A stretch of DNA of 64,000 nucleotides from Paracoccus denitrificans. Lineage in GTDB: Bacteria; Pseudomonadota; Alphaproteobacteria; Rhodobacterales; Rhodobacteraceae. The position numbers were made by a program, and so were the translations under genes. Location: positions 186,001 to 250,000 of the forward strand of contig VAFL01000003.1 in the NCBI GenBank assembly GCA_005768755.1. The letters run 5' to 3'. The stretch's first letter is position 1. Each line of letters opens with the position of its first letter. This document shows, one piece after another, positions 34,835 to 42,821 of this stretch. A model generated the notes under the pieces. That model was not told the DNA's origin, made no database searches, and was given only the letters and a program-made list of their open reading frames with translations.

Positions 34835-35899
34835 ATGGCGAAGAAAAAGAAACGCCTGCCGAAGGATTTCCGCGAGTTGCTGGAGGCCGGCGATCTGGAC
34901 AGGCTGAAGGCCGTTTTCGACACCCATGAACTGGACGCCCGCGACGGGCCGGACGGACCGACAGCCCTTGGCATGTATGGCTGCTCGCCGGAGCTGGCGA
35001 CATGGCTGGTCGGACAGGGGGCCGATCCGCAGATACGTTGGGGGTATGACAGCACTGCGCTTGGCCGCCATATTTCGGTCGGCAATGCGCCGATGGTTGA
35101 AACACTGCTGGACCTTGGCGTGACACTGGAAGCCAGCGAGGAAACGCGCGGCATGCCGCCGCTAGTGGACGCGGCGCTGCGGCTGAAGCCGGCCATCGTG
35201 CAGTTGTTGCTGGACCGCGGCGCTGATCCACGGGCCACAGACAGATCCGGGCGCGCCGCGCTGGAATCGGCGTTGATGGCGGCGCGCAACACGAGCATTC
35301 CGAATACCGCCGAAATCGCGGCGATGCTGCTGACGGCTGGTGTCACGGCGACCGATGAGATGCGGGAAGAGGTGAACCGGATCGGCGAGGAGTTCGAGTT
35401 TCACCGGAAGAATTTCGCTGCCGATGGCGTGGCCGAGGTGGATGCAGCCCTGGGCCGCCTTTACGCCTTGTTCGACGTGAACCCGGTTGCCCCACGTCGC
35501 GAACATGATGGGGTCGCGCCGATCATTCCGGCGGCGACCGGCTGGCAGGCACAGATGGAAGAGCTGTGGGCCTTGCTGGTTCCGTCCGCCGGGGCCGCCA
35601 CCACGGTGCAGGGCGAGGTTGTCCGCATTGCCGGTCGCGTGCGGGATGAGCAATATCGCAACGGCGGCGCAAACTGGAACGCGGATTTTCGCAAGATGCT
35701 TTCGGCTCTGCTTGGGCATCTCGGGTCTGGCACGTCATTGGCCGAAGCCGACCTTGCACTTGCCAGGGCCGCTGGTGCCGATGCTGCGGACGGCCAGGGC
35801 GACGAGCAATCGCTTGATACGCTGTGCCGGCTGGCCGTGGCATGGGTACTGCTGAACCCGCAGCCGGTGGCATTGCCGAAACCCGCCTATCGGCGCTGA
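34835..35899 (+). CDS. Ankyrin-repeat protein
   Basis: 354 residues, no signal peptide, lysine-rich start (MAKKKKRLPKDF). Ankyrin-like units span about 10-150 (ELLEAGDLDRLKAVF; ELATWLVGQGADPQ; MVETLLDLGVTLEA; IVQLLLDRGADPRATDRSG; EIAAMLLTAGV). The C-terminal half has LWALLVPSAGAATTVQGEVV and NGGANWNADFRKMLSALLGH, a block I associate with a family of bacterial ankyrin proteins of unknown role. GGAGG precedes the ATG at 34835. Three bases before a small partner gene. A role as effector, immunity or scaffold is possible but not shown. Confidence 0.75.
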   Translation: MAKKKKRLPKDFRELLEAGDLDRLKAVFDTHELDARDGPDGPTALGMYGCSPELATWLVGQGADPQIRWGYDSTALGRHISVGNAPMVETLLDLGVTLEASEETRGMPPLVDAALRLKPAIVQLLLDRGADPRATDRSGRAALESALMAARNTSIPNTAEIAAMLLTAGVTATDEMREEVNRIGEEFEFHRKNFAADGVAEVDAALGRLYALFDVNPVAPRREHDGVAPIIPAATGWQAQMEELWALLVPSAGAATTVQGEVVRIAGRVRDEQYRNGGANWNADFRKMLSALLGHLGSGTSLAEADLALARAAGADAADGQGDEQSLDTLCRLAVAWVLLNPQPVALPKPAYRR

Positions 35900-35902
35900 T
35901 CC

Positions 35903-36139
35903 ATGCGCTATCGCTGCGGGGCAGAAGCGCGTGTCGGCGATCGGGTTATGTGGGGCAGGCGTCCCGGCGTCGTCGTATTTTCGATCGACAGCGATGAGTT
36001 TTCGGACGCATTCCCCAATTCGGATTGGGCCTATCTGGGCAGTGGGGTCATGATCGATGCCGAGGGCGTGGGGCTGGTCCATGAACACGGCCCGGAACAT
36101 GACGGGCCGGATATCGAACTTATCGCCCGCGCCAAATGA
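35903..36139 (+). CDS. Small conserved protein paired with ankyrin gene
   Basis: 78 residues, acidic, probably a small beta-barrel: VGDRVMWGRRPGVVVFSIDS, then WAYLGSGVMIDAEGVGLVHE and a C-terminal DIELIAR. The pattern (GDRV, GVVV-ID, WAYL-GVMI, GL-H, D-ELI-R) matches small proteins I recall beside ankyrin-repeat genes in proteobacteria; I know no assigned function. Three bases after the ankyrin gene, so surely cotranscribed. Followed by a bidirectional terminator. Confidence 0.7.
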   Translation: MRYRCGAEARVGDRVMWGRRPGVVVFSIDSDEFSDAFPNSDWAYLGSGVMIDAEGVGLVHEHGPEHDGPDIELIARAK

Positions 36140-36140
36140 A

Positions 36141-36166
36141 AAAGGCCGCCCCGAAGGGCGGCCTTT
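36141..36166. terminator. Bidirectional terminator between the ankyrin pair and rpsD
   Basis: An 11-base perfect stem (36141-36151 with 36156-36166) has a CGAA loop. On the minus strand a run of five T follows directly, making a strong rpsD terminator 20 bases after its stop. On the plus strand TTT follows, serving the ankyrin pair. Confidence 0.88.
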
Positions 36167-36186
36167 GAAATCCTGACGCGAAAGGA

Positions 36187-36807
36187 TCAGTTCTTCGCGT
36201 AATATTCGACGACCAGGTTCGGCTCCATCACGACGGCGTAAGGCACGTCGCCAAGGGCCGGGGTGCGCACGAAGGTCGCGGTCAGCTTGTTGGTGTCGAC
36301 TTCCAGATAGTCCGGTACGTCGCGCTCGGCCAGTTGGACGGCCTCCAGCACGATGGCGAGCTGCTTCGAGCGATCGCGGACAGCGACGACATCGCCTTCC
36401 TTGACGCGGTAGGACGCGATGTTGACGCGCTTGCCGTTCACTTCGACATGGCCGTGGTTCACGAACTGGCGGGCAGCGAAGATGGTGGGCACGAATTTCG
36501 CGCGGTAGACGACGGCGTCCAGACGACGCTCCAGCAGACCGATCAGGTTTTCACCGGTATCACCCTTGACGCGCTCGGCTTCCGAGTAGATGCGGCGGAA
36601 CTGCTTTTCGGTCAGATCGCCATAGTAGCCCTTCAGCTTCTGCTTGGCGCGCAGCTGCGTACCGAAGTCCGACAGCTTGTTCTTGCGGCGCTGACCGTGC
36701 TGGCCCGGGCCATATTCGCGACGGTTGACCGGCGACTTGGCGCGGCCCCAGATGTTTTCGCCCATGCGGCGATCAATTTTGTACTTGGCAGTCGTGCGTT
36801 TGGTCAC
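36187..36807 (-). CDS. rpsD: 30S ribosomal protein S4
   Basis: Binds 16S rRNA early in 30S assembly. 206 residues: an N-terminal S4 domain (TKRTTAKYKIDRRMGENIWG, zinc-free type) and the S4 RNA-binding fold at about 95-160 (RRLDAVVYRAKFVPTIFAAR). The start codon is GTG (36805-36807), with AAGGAG at standard distance; there is no better in-frame ATG. Monocistronic between two terminators/promoters. The leader is structured (see separate features). It stands alone rather than in an alpha operon, as usual in alphaproteobacteria. Confidence 0.96.
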   Translation of the reverse strand: MTKRTTAKYKIDRRMGENIWGRAKSPVNRREYGPGQHGQRRKNKLSDFGTQLRAKQKLKGYYGDLTEKQFRRIYSEAERVKGDTGENLIGLLERRLDAVVYRAKFVPTIFAARQFVNHGHVEVNGKRVNIASYRVKEGDVVAVRDRSKQLAIVLEAVQLAERDVPDYLEVDTNKLTATFVRTPALGDVPYAVVMEPNLVVEYYAKN

Positions 36808-36816
36808 GGCTGATCT

Positions 36817-36837
36817 CCTTTTGTGTGTTTCAAAAGG
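36817..36837 (-). promoter_or_regulatory. Hairpin covering the rpsD ribosome binding site
   Basis: On the minus strand a seven-base perfect stem (CCTTTTG with CAAAAGG) has a seven-base loop. Its 3' arm includes the AAGG of the AAGGAG ribosome site (36815-36820). Upstream at 36871-36882 a CCCC-GCAA-GGGG tetraloop hairpin occurs. Together they look like a translational control leader; S4 represses its own mRNA in E. coli, but this leader is not the same structure as far as I can see. Confidence 0.5.
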
Positions 36838-36906
36838 GCGTTGTCCTTTGGGATTTTCCCCGACAGGCTTCCCCTTGCGGGGTCCACCAACACCAATGAA
36901 GCGGCG

Positions 36907-36934
36907 CTTATAGCCGGGTTGTGGGCAGAGTCAA
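36907..36934 (-). promoter_or_regulatory. Sigma-70-type promoter of rpsD
   Basis: On the minus strand TTGACT, 16 bases, TATAAG. Each box matches the consensus at five of six positions. It would start a leader of about 93 bases before the GTG start, holding the two hairpins described. Confidence 0.7.
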
Positions 36935-36976
36935 CAGCTCTTGCCGCAATGCGGAAAGACCGGCAGAAAGGCAGGC

Positions 36977-37774
36977 ATGAAACAGATCATCTGCATCAAG
37001 TGGGGCACGAAATACGGCCCCGAATATGTGAACCGCTTCTATAACATGGTCGCGCGGAACATCACCCCGCCTTTTCGGGTGATCTGCTTTACCGATGACG
37101 GGACCGGGTTTCATCCCGATATTGTCGTCCGGCCCTTGCCCGAACCCGATTTCGTGATGCCGAAGAACACCCCCGGCAAATGGCCGAAATCGCAGCTTTG
37201 GGGCGATCTGGGCGATATCACCGGCACTGTGCTGTTCATGGATCTGGATATCATCATCACCGGCAATATCGACGGCTTCTTCGAATATGGCGATCCGTCG
37301 GACACGATCACCGCGAAGAACCCGAACACGCCGTTCGAGCGCATGGCCCAGACCTCGATCTATCGGATGCAGGTGGGCACGCTGAAGCCCATGCAGGATG
37401 TGTTTCGTGCAGATCCGCAGGCGGCGGCGGACAAATACCGCTATGAGCAGCGCTTCGTGACGCATAACGCACCGGGCGGGGTCAAGTTCTGGCCGCGCGG
37501 CTGGGTCAGTCATTTCCGGCTGCATTGCATCCCGCCATTTCCGCTGAATTACATGATTCCCCCGCGCATCCCGAAGGGCACCAAGGTGGTGATCTTCGCG
37601 GGCCACCTTAACCCCGATGACGCCGTCCTGGGCCAATGGTCGAAGCATGACCCCGTCCGCACGCCCGGCGATCACCTGAAGGCGACGTTTGACGGCCGCC
37701 GCCGCGAAAGCCTGTCGAAGCATTTGCGGCATTTCTATCTTCCGGCAACATGGATTGCCGACAAGTGGCGCTGA
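36977..37774 (+). CDS. Glycosyltransferase-like protein, paralogue of the 20.6 kb gene
   Basis: 265 residues. It opens with QIICIKWGTKYGPEYVNRFY, has VICFTDDGTGF, a DxD motif in VLFMDLDIIITGNIDGFFEY, and KFWPRGWVSHFRLHCIPPFP. The order and spacing match the protein at 20567-21346, so the two are paralogues of one GT-A family. Donor and acceptor are unknown. The start at 36977 is supported by the paralogue's N terminus. Tail-to-tail with a GT8-like gene (one base between stops). Confidence 0.75.
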   Translation: MKQIICIKWGTKYGPEYVNRFYNMVARNITPPFRVICFTDDGTGFHPDIVVRPLPEPDFVMPKNTPGKWPKSQLWGDLGDITGTVLFMDLDIIITGNIDGFFEYGDPSDTITAKNPNTPFERMAQTSIYRMQVGTLKPMQDVFRADPQAAADKYRYEQRFVTHNAPGGVKFWPRGWVSHFRLHCIPPFPLNYMIPPRIPKGTKVVIFAGHLNPDDAVLGQWSKHDPVRTPGDHLKATFDGRRRESLSKHLRHFYLPATWIADKWR

Positions 37775-37775
37775 A

Positions 37776-38747
37776 TCAGGGCGTCAGAAGCGTATATTCG
37801 TCCGGGAAACGGTTCAGATAATCCAGCATCGGCCCCGCGGCGATCCATTGCTTGGCAAGCGTCTTGCGCAGCGCGCCACGCTCGGGCCAATGGCGCCGGT
37901 CCAGCCCTGCGCCGCGTGGGGCATCGGGGAAGTGCTGTGCCAGAATGCGGAGATAACCTTCGCGCAGCCGCATCGGCACCAGCCTGTCGGCCCTGTCGAG
38001 CCAGGGTTTGTTCGGCCCGATGAAGTGCACGATGCACGGGTCCGCCATCGACATCAGATGCGAGGACGCCCACGTGAACTGCCAGTTCCAGAGCGGGCTG
38101 ATCTCGGCCCAGTCGCCATAGAGCATGCCATTCATCAGCGCCTGATCGCGGCCCAGACCGGCCAGATGATCGCGCGCGAAAGCCTGTGCTTTCCCGGACC
38201 AGCCGGTTTCGGCCCAGGCTTCGGTGTCGATCATCACCACGCCCGCGTTGAAATAGGGGGCGGCAGGGCGGCCAAGCTGCTTGTACTCTCGGACCAGCTT
38301 TTTCGGGTTGCGCCATTGCCGGTTGTCGCGCACGGCTGCGACCGCCTGGCCCAGCATATCGGCGCGCAAAAGCCGCCCCGGATCGCCGCGTTCGAATATC
38401 ACATCGCTATCCAACACCAGAATGCGGCGATAGATGCCATGCAGGGCGCGCGCGAAAAACAGCTCCATATAGGTGGCGATGGATCGCCTGGCATCAGTGG
38501 GCAAAGCGTCCAGAATGGCTGTATCCATGGCCGATACATGACCGATCCCGGCTTCGCGCAGGAATGCTGGCAGGATCAGCGGTTCTGGCCCGCCGATCAG
38601 TACGTCATAATCGCCGCGACCGGCCAGTTGCAGCGCGGCGACGGCTGCATAGGGCAGGTAGTTCGCATCGCAGGCCACGATCACCGCGACATCATGCTGA
38701 GCGGTGAACCCGTCTGAAAACTGCGCTTTATCGGCCATCATGCCCAT
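37776..38747 (-). CDS. Glycosyltransferase family 8-like protein
   Basis: About 323 residues. Typical GT8 features: DVAVIVACDANYLPYAAVAA at the start, the metal-binding DxD in ILVLDSDVIFERGDPG, FNAGVVMIDTEAW, and GRDQALMNGML followed by IVHFIGPNKPW with the HxGxxKPW motif. GT8 enzymes are retaining galactosyl- or glucosyltransferases acting on LPS or glycoproteins. The start is uncertain: ATGs at 38747, 38741 and 38738 are close together and none has a clear ribosome site. Divergent from the DUF4260 gene. Confidence 0.85.
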   Translation of the reverse strand: MGMMADKAQFSDGFTAQHDVAVIVACDANYLPYAAVAALQLAGRGDYDVLIGGPEPLILPAFLREAGIGHVSAMDTAILDALPTDARRSIATYMELFFARALHGIYRRILVLDSDVIFERGDPGRLLRADMLGQAVAAVRDNRQWRNPKKLVREYKQLGRPAAPYFNAGVVMIDTEAWAETGWSGKAQAFARDHLAGLGRDQALMNGMLYGDWAEISPLWNWQFTWASSHLMSMADPCIVHFIGPNKPWLDRADRLVPMRLREGYLRILAQHFPDAPRGAGLDRRHWPERGALRKTLAKQWIAAGPMLDYLNRFPDEYTLLTP

Positions 38748-38817
38748 GCTTTCGGCGAATTGTGTCCTGCTGCCCGCGACAGTAGAACGGGCAGCACGGA
38801 TTGATAAGGGGCGCGAA

Positions 38818-39189
38818 ATGAAAACCGAGATCATCTGGCAGCGGATCGAAGGCGCGCTGATTTTCGTGATCGGCCTGTGGGCATATACCAGCCTTGGCGG
38901 CGGGTTTTCGTGGTGGCAGTGGTTCCTGGCCTTCTTTGCGCCCGACCTTGGCTTTGCAGGCTATCTGCTGGGGCGGCGGGTAGGTGCTTTCGTCTACAAC
39001 TTCTTGCACATCTATGTTTTCGGGCTGGTCGTGCTCATGCTGGGCAGCCTGAGTGGCAGCACATTGATGATGCTGCTTGGTGCGATGTGGTTCGCTCATG
39101 CCGGCTTTGACCGGATGCTGGGTTACGGGCTGAAAACCGATCAGGGTTTCCGGTTCACACATCTGGGTCAGATCGGCCGCAAGCCCTAG
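38818..39189 (+). CDS. DUF4260 family small membrane protein
   Basis: 123 residues with about four hydrophobic segments (GALIFVIGLWAYTSLG; WWQWFLAFFAPDLGFAGYLLG; IYVFGLVVLMLGSL; MMLLGAMWFAHAGFDR). The motif FAPDLGFAGYLLG and the ending HAGFDRMLGYGLK fit DUF4260. Function unknown. AAGGGG precedes the ATG at 38818. 65 bases before proS. Confidence 0.8.
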   Translation: MKTEIIWQRIEGALIFVIGLWAYTSLGGGFSWWQWFLAFFAPDLGFAGYLLGRRVGAFVYNFLHIYVFGLVVLMLGSLSGSTLMMLLGAMWFAHAGFDRMLGYGLKTDQGFRFTHLGQIGRKP

Positions 39190-39254
39190 GCATTCTTGCC
39201 CCGCGCAGGGCTTTCGGATAACCCGTGCCAAACCCTGCTGATAAAGGCTTTGTC

Positions 39255-40622
39255 ATGCGTCTGTCACGCTATTTCCTGCCCGTCCTCAAGGAAACTCCGT
39301 CCGAGGCCCAGATCGCCAGCCACCGGCTGATGCTGCGTGCCGGAATGATCAAGCAGCAATCGGCGGGGATCTATTCCTGGCTGCCGCTTGGCTTCAAGGT
39401 GCTGAACCGGATCGAGCAGATCGTGAACGAAGAACAGCAGCGCGCGGGCCATATCCCCCTGCTGATGCCGACGCTGCAATCGGCCGATTTGTGGCGCGAA
39501 AGCGGCCGCTATGACGCTTATGGCGACGAGTTGCTGCGCATCACCGACCGCCACAAGCGCGACATGCTGTTTGGTCCGACGAACGAGGAGATGATCACCG
39601 ACATCTTCCGGTCCCATGTGAACAGCTACAAGGACCTGCCGCTGACTCTGTACCATATCCAATGGAAGTTCCGGGACGAGATCCGCCCGCGCTTCGGCGT
39701 CATGCGCGGCCGTGAATTCCTGATGAAGGACGGCTACAATTTCGACCTGACCAAGGAAGACGCGCTGCATGCCTATAACCGGCATCTGGTCAGCTATCTG
39801 CGCACCTATGAGCGCATGGGCCTGCAGGCGATTCCGATGCGCGCCGATAGCGGCCCGATCGGCGGCGACGACACGCATGAGTTCCTGGTTTTGGCCGAGA
39901 CCGGCGAATCAGAGGTGTTCTATGACAGCGAAATCACCGAACTGACCTTCGGCGACCGCCAGATCGATTATGACAGCGTCGAACAGTGCCAGGCCGTGCT
40001 GGAAGAATTCACCAGCCGATACGCCCGCACCGATGAAACCCATGACGAAGCGGTCTTTGCCCAGATTCCTGAGGAGCGCCGCCGCACAGCGCGCGGCATC
40101 GAGGTCGGCCAGATCTTCTATTTCGGCACCAAATATTCCGAACCGATGGGCGCCACCGTCGTCGGCCCCGATGGCAACCGCACGCCCGTGCACATGGGCA
40201 GCCACGGGATCGGTGTATCGCGCCTTGTCGGCGCCATCATCGAGGCGAATCACGACGACAAGGGCATCATCTGGCCCGAAGGCGTGACCCCGTTCCATGT
40301 GGGTATCGTGAACCTGAAACAGGGCGACGGCTCCGTCGATTCCGCCTGCGAGGCGCTGTATCGCGAACTGTCGGCCAAAGGCTTCGATGTGCTTTACGAC
40401 GACCGCGACGAACGCGCCGGCGCGAAGTTCGCGACCATGGATCTGATTGGCCTGCCCTGGCGGATTACGGTCGGGCCACGTGGGCTGCAGAACAACAAGA
40501 TCGAACTGACCTCGCGCCGGACAGGAGAGTCCGAGGAAATCTCGCCCGCTGATGCCATCGCTCGCCTTGAGAAGATCTATCAGCCGGTGTTCGACGCCGC
40601 AAAACTGGGCACCCATCTGTAA
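39255..40622 (+). CDS. proS: Prolyl-tRNA synthetase, short alphaproteobacterial form
   Basis: Charges tRNA-Pro. 455 residues, versus about 570 in E. coli: the editing (INS/YbaK) insertion between motifs 2 and 3 is absent. Class II motifs are present (RSHVNSYKDLPLTLYHIQWKFRDE, RFGVMRGREFLMKDGY and GSHGIGVSRLVGA), followed by an anticodon-binding domain (VGIVNLKQGDG...DRDERAGAKFA). The start at 39255 matches family N termini (MRLSRYFLPVLKETPSEAQI). Confidence 0.96.
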   Translation: MRLSRYFLPVLKETPSEAQIASHRLMLRAGMIKQQSAGIYSWLPLGFKVLNRIEQIVNEEQQRAGHIPLLMPTLQSADLWRESGRYDAYGDELLRITDRHKRDMLFGPTNEEMITDIFRSHVNSYKDLPLTLYHIQWKFRDEIRPRFGVMRGREFLMKDGYNFDLTKEDALHAYNRHLVSYLRTYERMGLQAIPMRADSGPIGGDDTHEFLVLAETGESEVFYDSEITELTFGDRQIDYDSVEQCQAVLEEFTSRYARTDETHDEAVFAQIPEERRRTARGIEVGQIFYFGTKYSEPMGATVVGPDGNRTPVHMGSHGIGVSRLVGAIIEANHDDKGIIWPEGVTPFHVGIVNLKQGDGSVDSACEALYRELSAKGFDVLYDDRDERAGAKFATMDLIGLPWRITVGPRGLQNNKIELTSRRTGESEEISPADAIARLEKIYQPVFDAAKLGTHL

Positions 40623-40645
40623 GCGCGGCATTCGCCATGATAATC

Positions 40646-40669
40646 GGCAAGCGCCATTGCGTTTGCCGG
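40646..40669 (+). terminator. Weak hairpin after proS
   Basis: A ten-base stem with one G-T pair (40646-40655 with 40660-40669) and a CATT loop, 24 bases after the proS stop. There is no T run, so it may be only a partial terminator or a messenger-protecting hairpin. Confidence 0.45.
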
Positions 40670-40708
40670 TTCCGGGCTCGCGTTGAACTGCAAACGCGGC
40701 GCCTTCAG

Positions 40709-40737
40709 CTTACATCGAAAGTTAATTCCCCTATAAT
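40709..40737 (+). promoter_or_regulatory. Sigma-70-type promoter of the small secreted repeat protein
   Basis: CTTACA, 17 bases, then a perfect TATAAT. This is unusually close to consensus for this GC-rich chromosome and gives a leader of about 50 bases with AAGGGGA before the ATG. It suggests strong, constitutive transcription of the following gene. Confidence 0.7.
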
Positions 40738-40794
40738 CACCGTGCATATGGGTGACGGTGGTCGCCGCCCAGATTCTATTAAGGGGAATTTAAC

Positions 40795-41094
40795 ATGAGA
40801 GTGAATATCTTCGCAGTGGTTTCGGTCTGCGCGGGCATGGTCATGTCGTCTGGTGCCGCGCTTGCAGCACCGCAAGTCCAGGACAACGGAAAGACAGCCG
40901 TCGTTGAGCAGAAGCAGGCGTCAAAACCCCTGCGCGTTGCGCCATATACGAAGTCAAATCGCCATGAAGAGCGGATCAAGCCGGAAACGAAGCCCCTGCG
41001 CGTGGCGCCCTTCACCCGGACGTCCGTCAAGGGCTGCACGCCCGCAGATGCGCCGATGGCGCATTCACTTGACACACCGATCGCCTGTCTCTGA
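40795..41094 (+). CDS. Small secreted protein with an internal repeat
   Basis: 99 residues. Signal peptide MRVNIFAVVSVCAGMVMSSG through ALAA, then a basic, Pro/Lys-rich mature part. A nine-residue motif occurs twice, KPLRVAPYT and KPLRVAPFT, about 22 residues apart. The C-terminal part has two cysteines (GCTPAD and IACL). A good AAGGGGA ribosome site and near-consensus promoter support expression. No family is recognised. Convergent with hisG; the stop codons abut. Confidence 0.65.
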   Translation: MRVNIFAVVSVCAGMVMSSGAALAAPQVQDNGKTAVVEQKQASKPLRVAPYTKSNRHEERIKPETKPLRVAPFTRTSVKGCTPADAPMAHSLDTPIACL

Positions 41095-41766
41095 TCAGGT
41101 CGAAATCTGTGCGATCAGGCGGTCGATTTCTGCCTGATCGCTTTTCAGCGACCCGAAAAGCGTGGCCTGACTGGCGTGGATCAGCGCATCTGGCAGAACC
41201 TTCAGATGGTTGGCCCGCAACGTCTCGCCGGAACTCGTGATGTCGGCAATCGCCTCGGCGGTCAGGTTGGCGACGGTGCCTTCGGTCGCGCCCTGACTGT
41301 CCACCAGCTGATAATCCGCGACCTCATGTTCAGACAGGAAAGCCCTGACCAGACGGTGGTACTTTGTGGCGATGCGCAGCCGGAAACCGTGATCGCCCCG
41401 GAACTGTCGTGTGATCGCTGCGAAGTCGTCAAGGTTTTCGCAATCGCGCCAGCAGGCGGGCACGGCCAGAACTAGATCGGCATGGCCAAAGCCCATCGGC
41501 GCCAATTCACGTACATCCGATCGCCAACCGGCCAGCTTCTCTTGCACCAGATCGGACCCTGTAACGCCCAGATCGATGCGCCCAGAGGCCAGTTCGCGCG
41601 GAATTTCGCCTGCCGACAGCAGGACGAGGGTCAGGTTCGCACCTTCGACACGCCCCGCATATTCGCGATCCGATCCGACGCGCGACAGAATAATGCCGCG
41701 GGCCTCGAACCAATGGAATGTGTCCTGCATCAGCCGCCCCTTTGACGGCACGCCAAGCTTCAGCAT
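41095..41766 (-). CDS. hisG: ATP phosphoribosyltransferase, short form
   Basis: First enzyme of histidine synthesis. 223 residues, short form lacking the regulatory domain, so it needs HisZ encoded just upstream. Typical parts are LKLGVPSKGRLMQDT, GRIDLGVTGSDLV and the PRPP loop DSQGATEGTVANLTAEAIADIT. The start overlaps the hisZ stop by seven bases. Last gene of hisS-hisZ-hisG. Confidence 0.95.
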   Translation of the reverse strand: MLKLGVPSKGRLMQDTFHWFEARGIILSRVGSDREYAGRVEGANLTLVLLSAGEIPRELASGRIDLGVTGSDLVQEKLAGWRSDVRELAPMGFGHADLVLAVPACWRDCENLDDFAAITRQFRGDHGFRLRIATKYHRLVRAFLSEHEVADYQLVDSQGATEGTVANLTAEAIADITSSGETLRANHLKVLPDALIHASQATLFGSLKSDQAEIDRLIAQIST

Positions 41767-42821
41767 CCGGCCTCCAGTTCGGCAAGCAGACCCGGGCGGA
41801 TGATTCCGCCGACGGCAGGGATGGCGCGACCGCCACCCAACTGCGCGGTCAGCGCGTCATAGCGGCCACCGGACGCGACCGGCGGCCAACCGGCATGATC
41901 GGCCGTGAAGGTGAAGGTCATGCCGTCATAATATTCCATCGTTTCGCGCCCGTGGCTGGCGGCAAAGCGGACCTGCGCGGGATCAACGCCAAGTGCGGCG
42001 ATCTGGTCAAGCCGCTGCGCCAGCCTGTCAACGGCTTCCGCGATGGCAGGGATTTCGGTGGCAAGCGCGCGCAGTTCCGCCAATGCTTGTGGCGCAGCCG
42101 CGTCCACGGCGAAAAGCCGGGTCAGCCGGTCCGTCCATTCGGTCGGCAAAGGTGCTTCGTCCGGCTCGGCTTGCAACGTTGCGATCCGCGTTTCCATTTC
42201 GGATCCCGTGCGCAGGCCGGTCCAAAGCGCATCGCTTTCGGAAAACCTGCGCGAAGTGGGCGTTGCCGAAAACCGGGCAAGCAGACGCGAGAAGCGGATC
42301 GGCCGCCAGATGTGATGCAGCAACGCCGCGCGCCGCGCCTGACTGACGGGCAGGGCGGCGACAGCATCCAGAAGGATGTCCATATCGCCCATCGTCGCGG
42401 TCAGCCCGTAAGGCGTCAGCAGGCGGTGAAACAGGGCGAAAACCTCGGCGTCGGCGGCCGGATCGCGGGCGAAGACTTCGAAACCTGCCTGCAGATATTC
42501 GTTGTCGCGCGGGTGATCGGGCCGGGTGTCACCGTGATCCTGCTTGCGGAAGACCTCGCCCAGATAACAGTAGCGCGCAGGTTCGGCCCCGTTTTCCATA
42601 TGGGCGCGCACGACCGGCACAGTGAAGTCGGGACGCAGCACCACCTCGCCCCGGACCGGGTCAGTCGTGACATAGGCACGGGCGCGGATGTCTTCGCCAT
42701 ACAGGTCCAAGAGGGTGGCCGCGTCCAGCAGGATGTCGGGCGCGACCTCGACCGCGCCGGCATCGCGGAACGCCGAAAGCAGCCGCTGGCCGATCGCCTG
42801 CTTGGCGGATTTGGTTACCAT
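41760..42821 (-). CDS. hisZ: ATP phosphoribosyltransferase regulatory subunit
   Basis: 353 residues, a HisRS-like class II paralogue without charging activity. It forms a hetero-octamer with short HisG and gives histidine feedback. VVLRPDFTVPVVRAHMENGA and CYLGEVFRKQD recall motif 2, and VASGGRYDALTAQLGGG the C-terminal motif 3. The start at 42821 overlaps hisS by seven bases; the longer frame to 42896 lies within hisS. Confidence 0.93.
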   Translation of the reverse strand: MVTKSAKQAIGQRLLSAFRDAGAVEVAPDILLDAATLLDLYGEDIRARAYVTTDPVRGEVVLRPDFTVPVVRAHMENGAEPARYCYLGEVFRKQDHGDTRPDHPRDNEYLQAGFEVFARDPAADAEVFALFHRLLTPYGLTATMGDMDILLDAVAALPVSQARRAALLHHIWRPIRFSRLLARFSATPTSRRFSESDALWTGLRTGSEMETRIATLQAEPDEAPLPTEWTDRLTRLFAVDAAAPQALAELRALATEIPAIAEAVDRLAQRLDQIAALGVDPAQVRFAASHGRETMEYYDGMTFTFTADHAGWPPVASGGRYDALTAQLGGGRAIPAVGGIIRPGLLAELEAGC

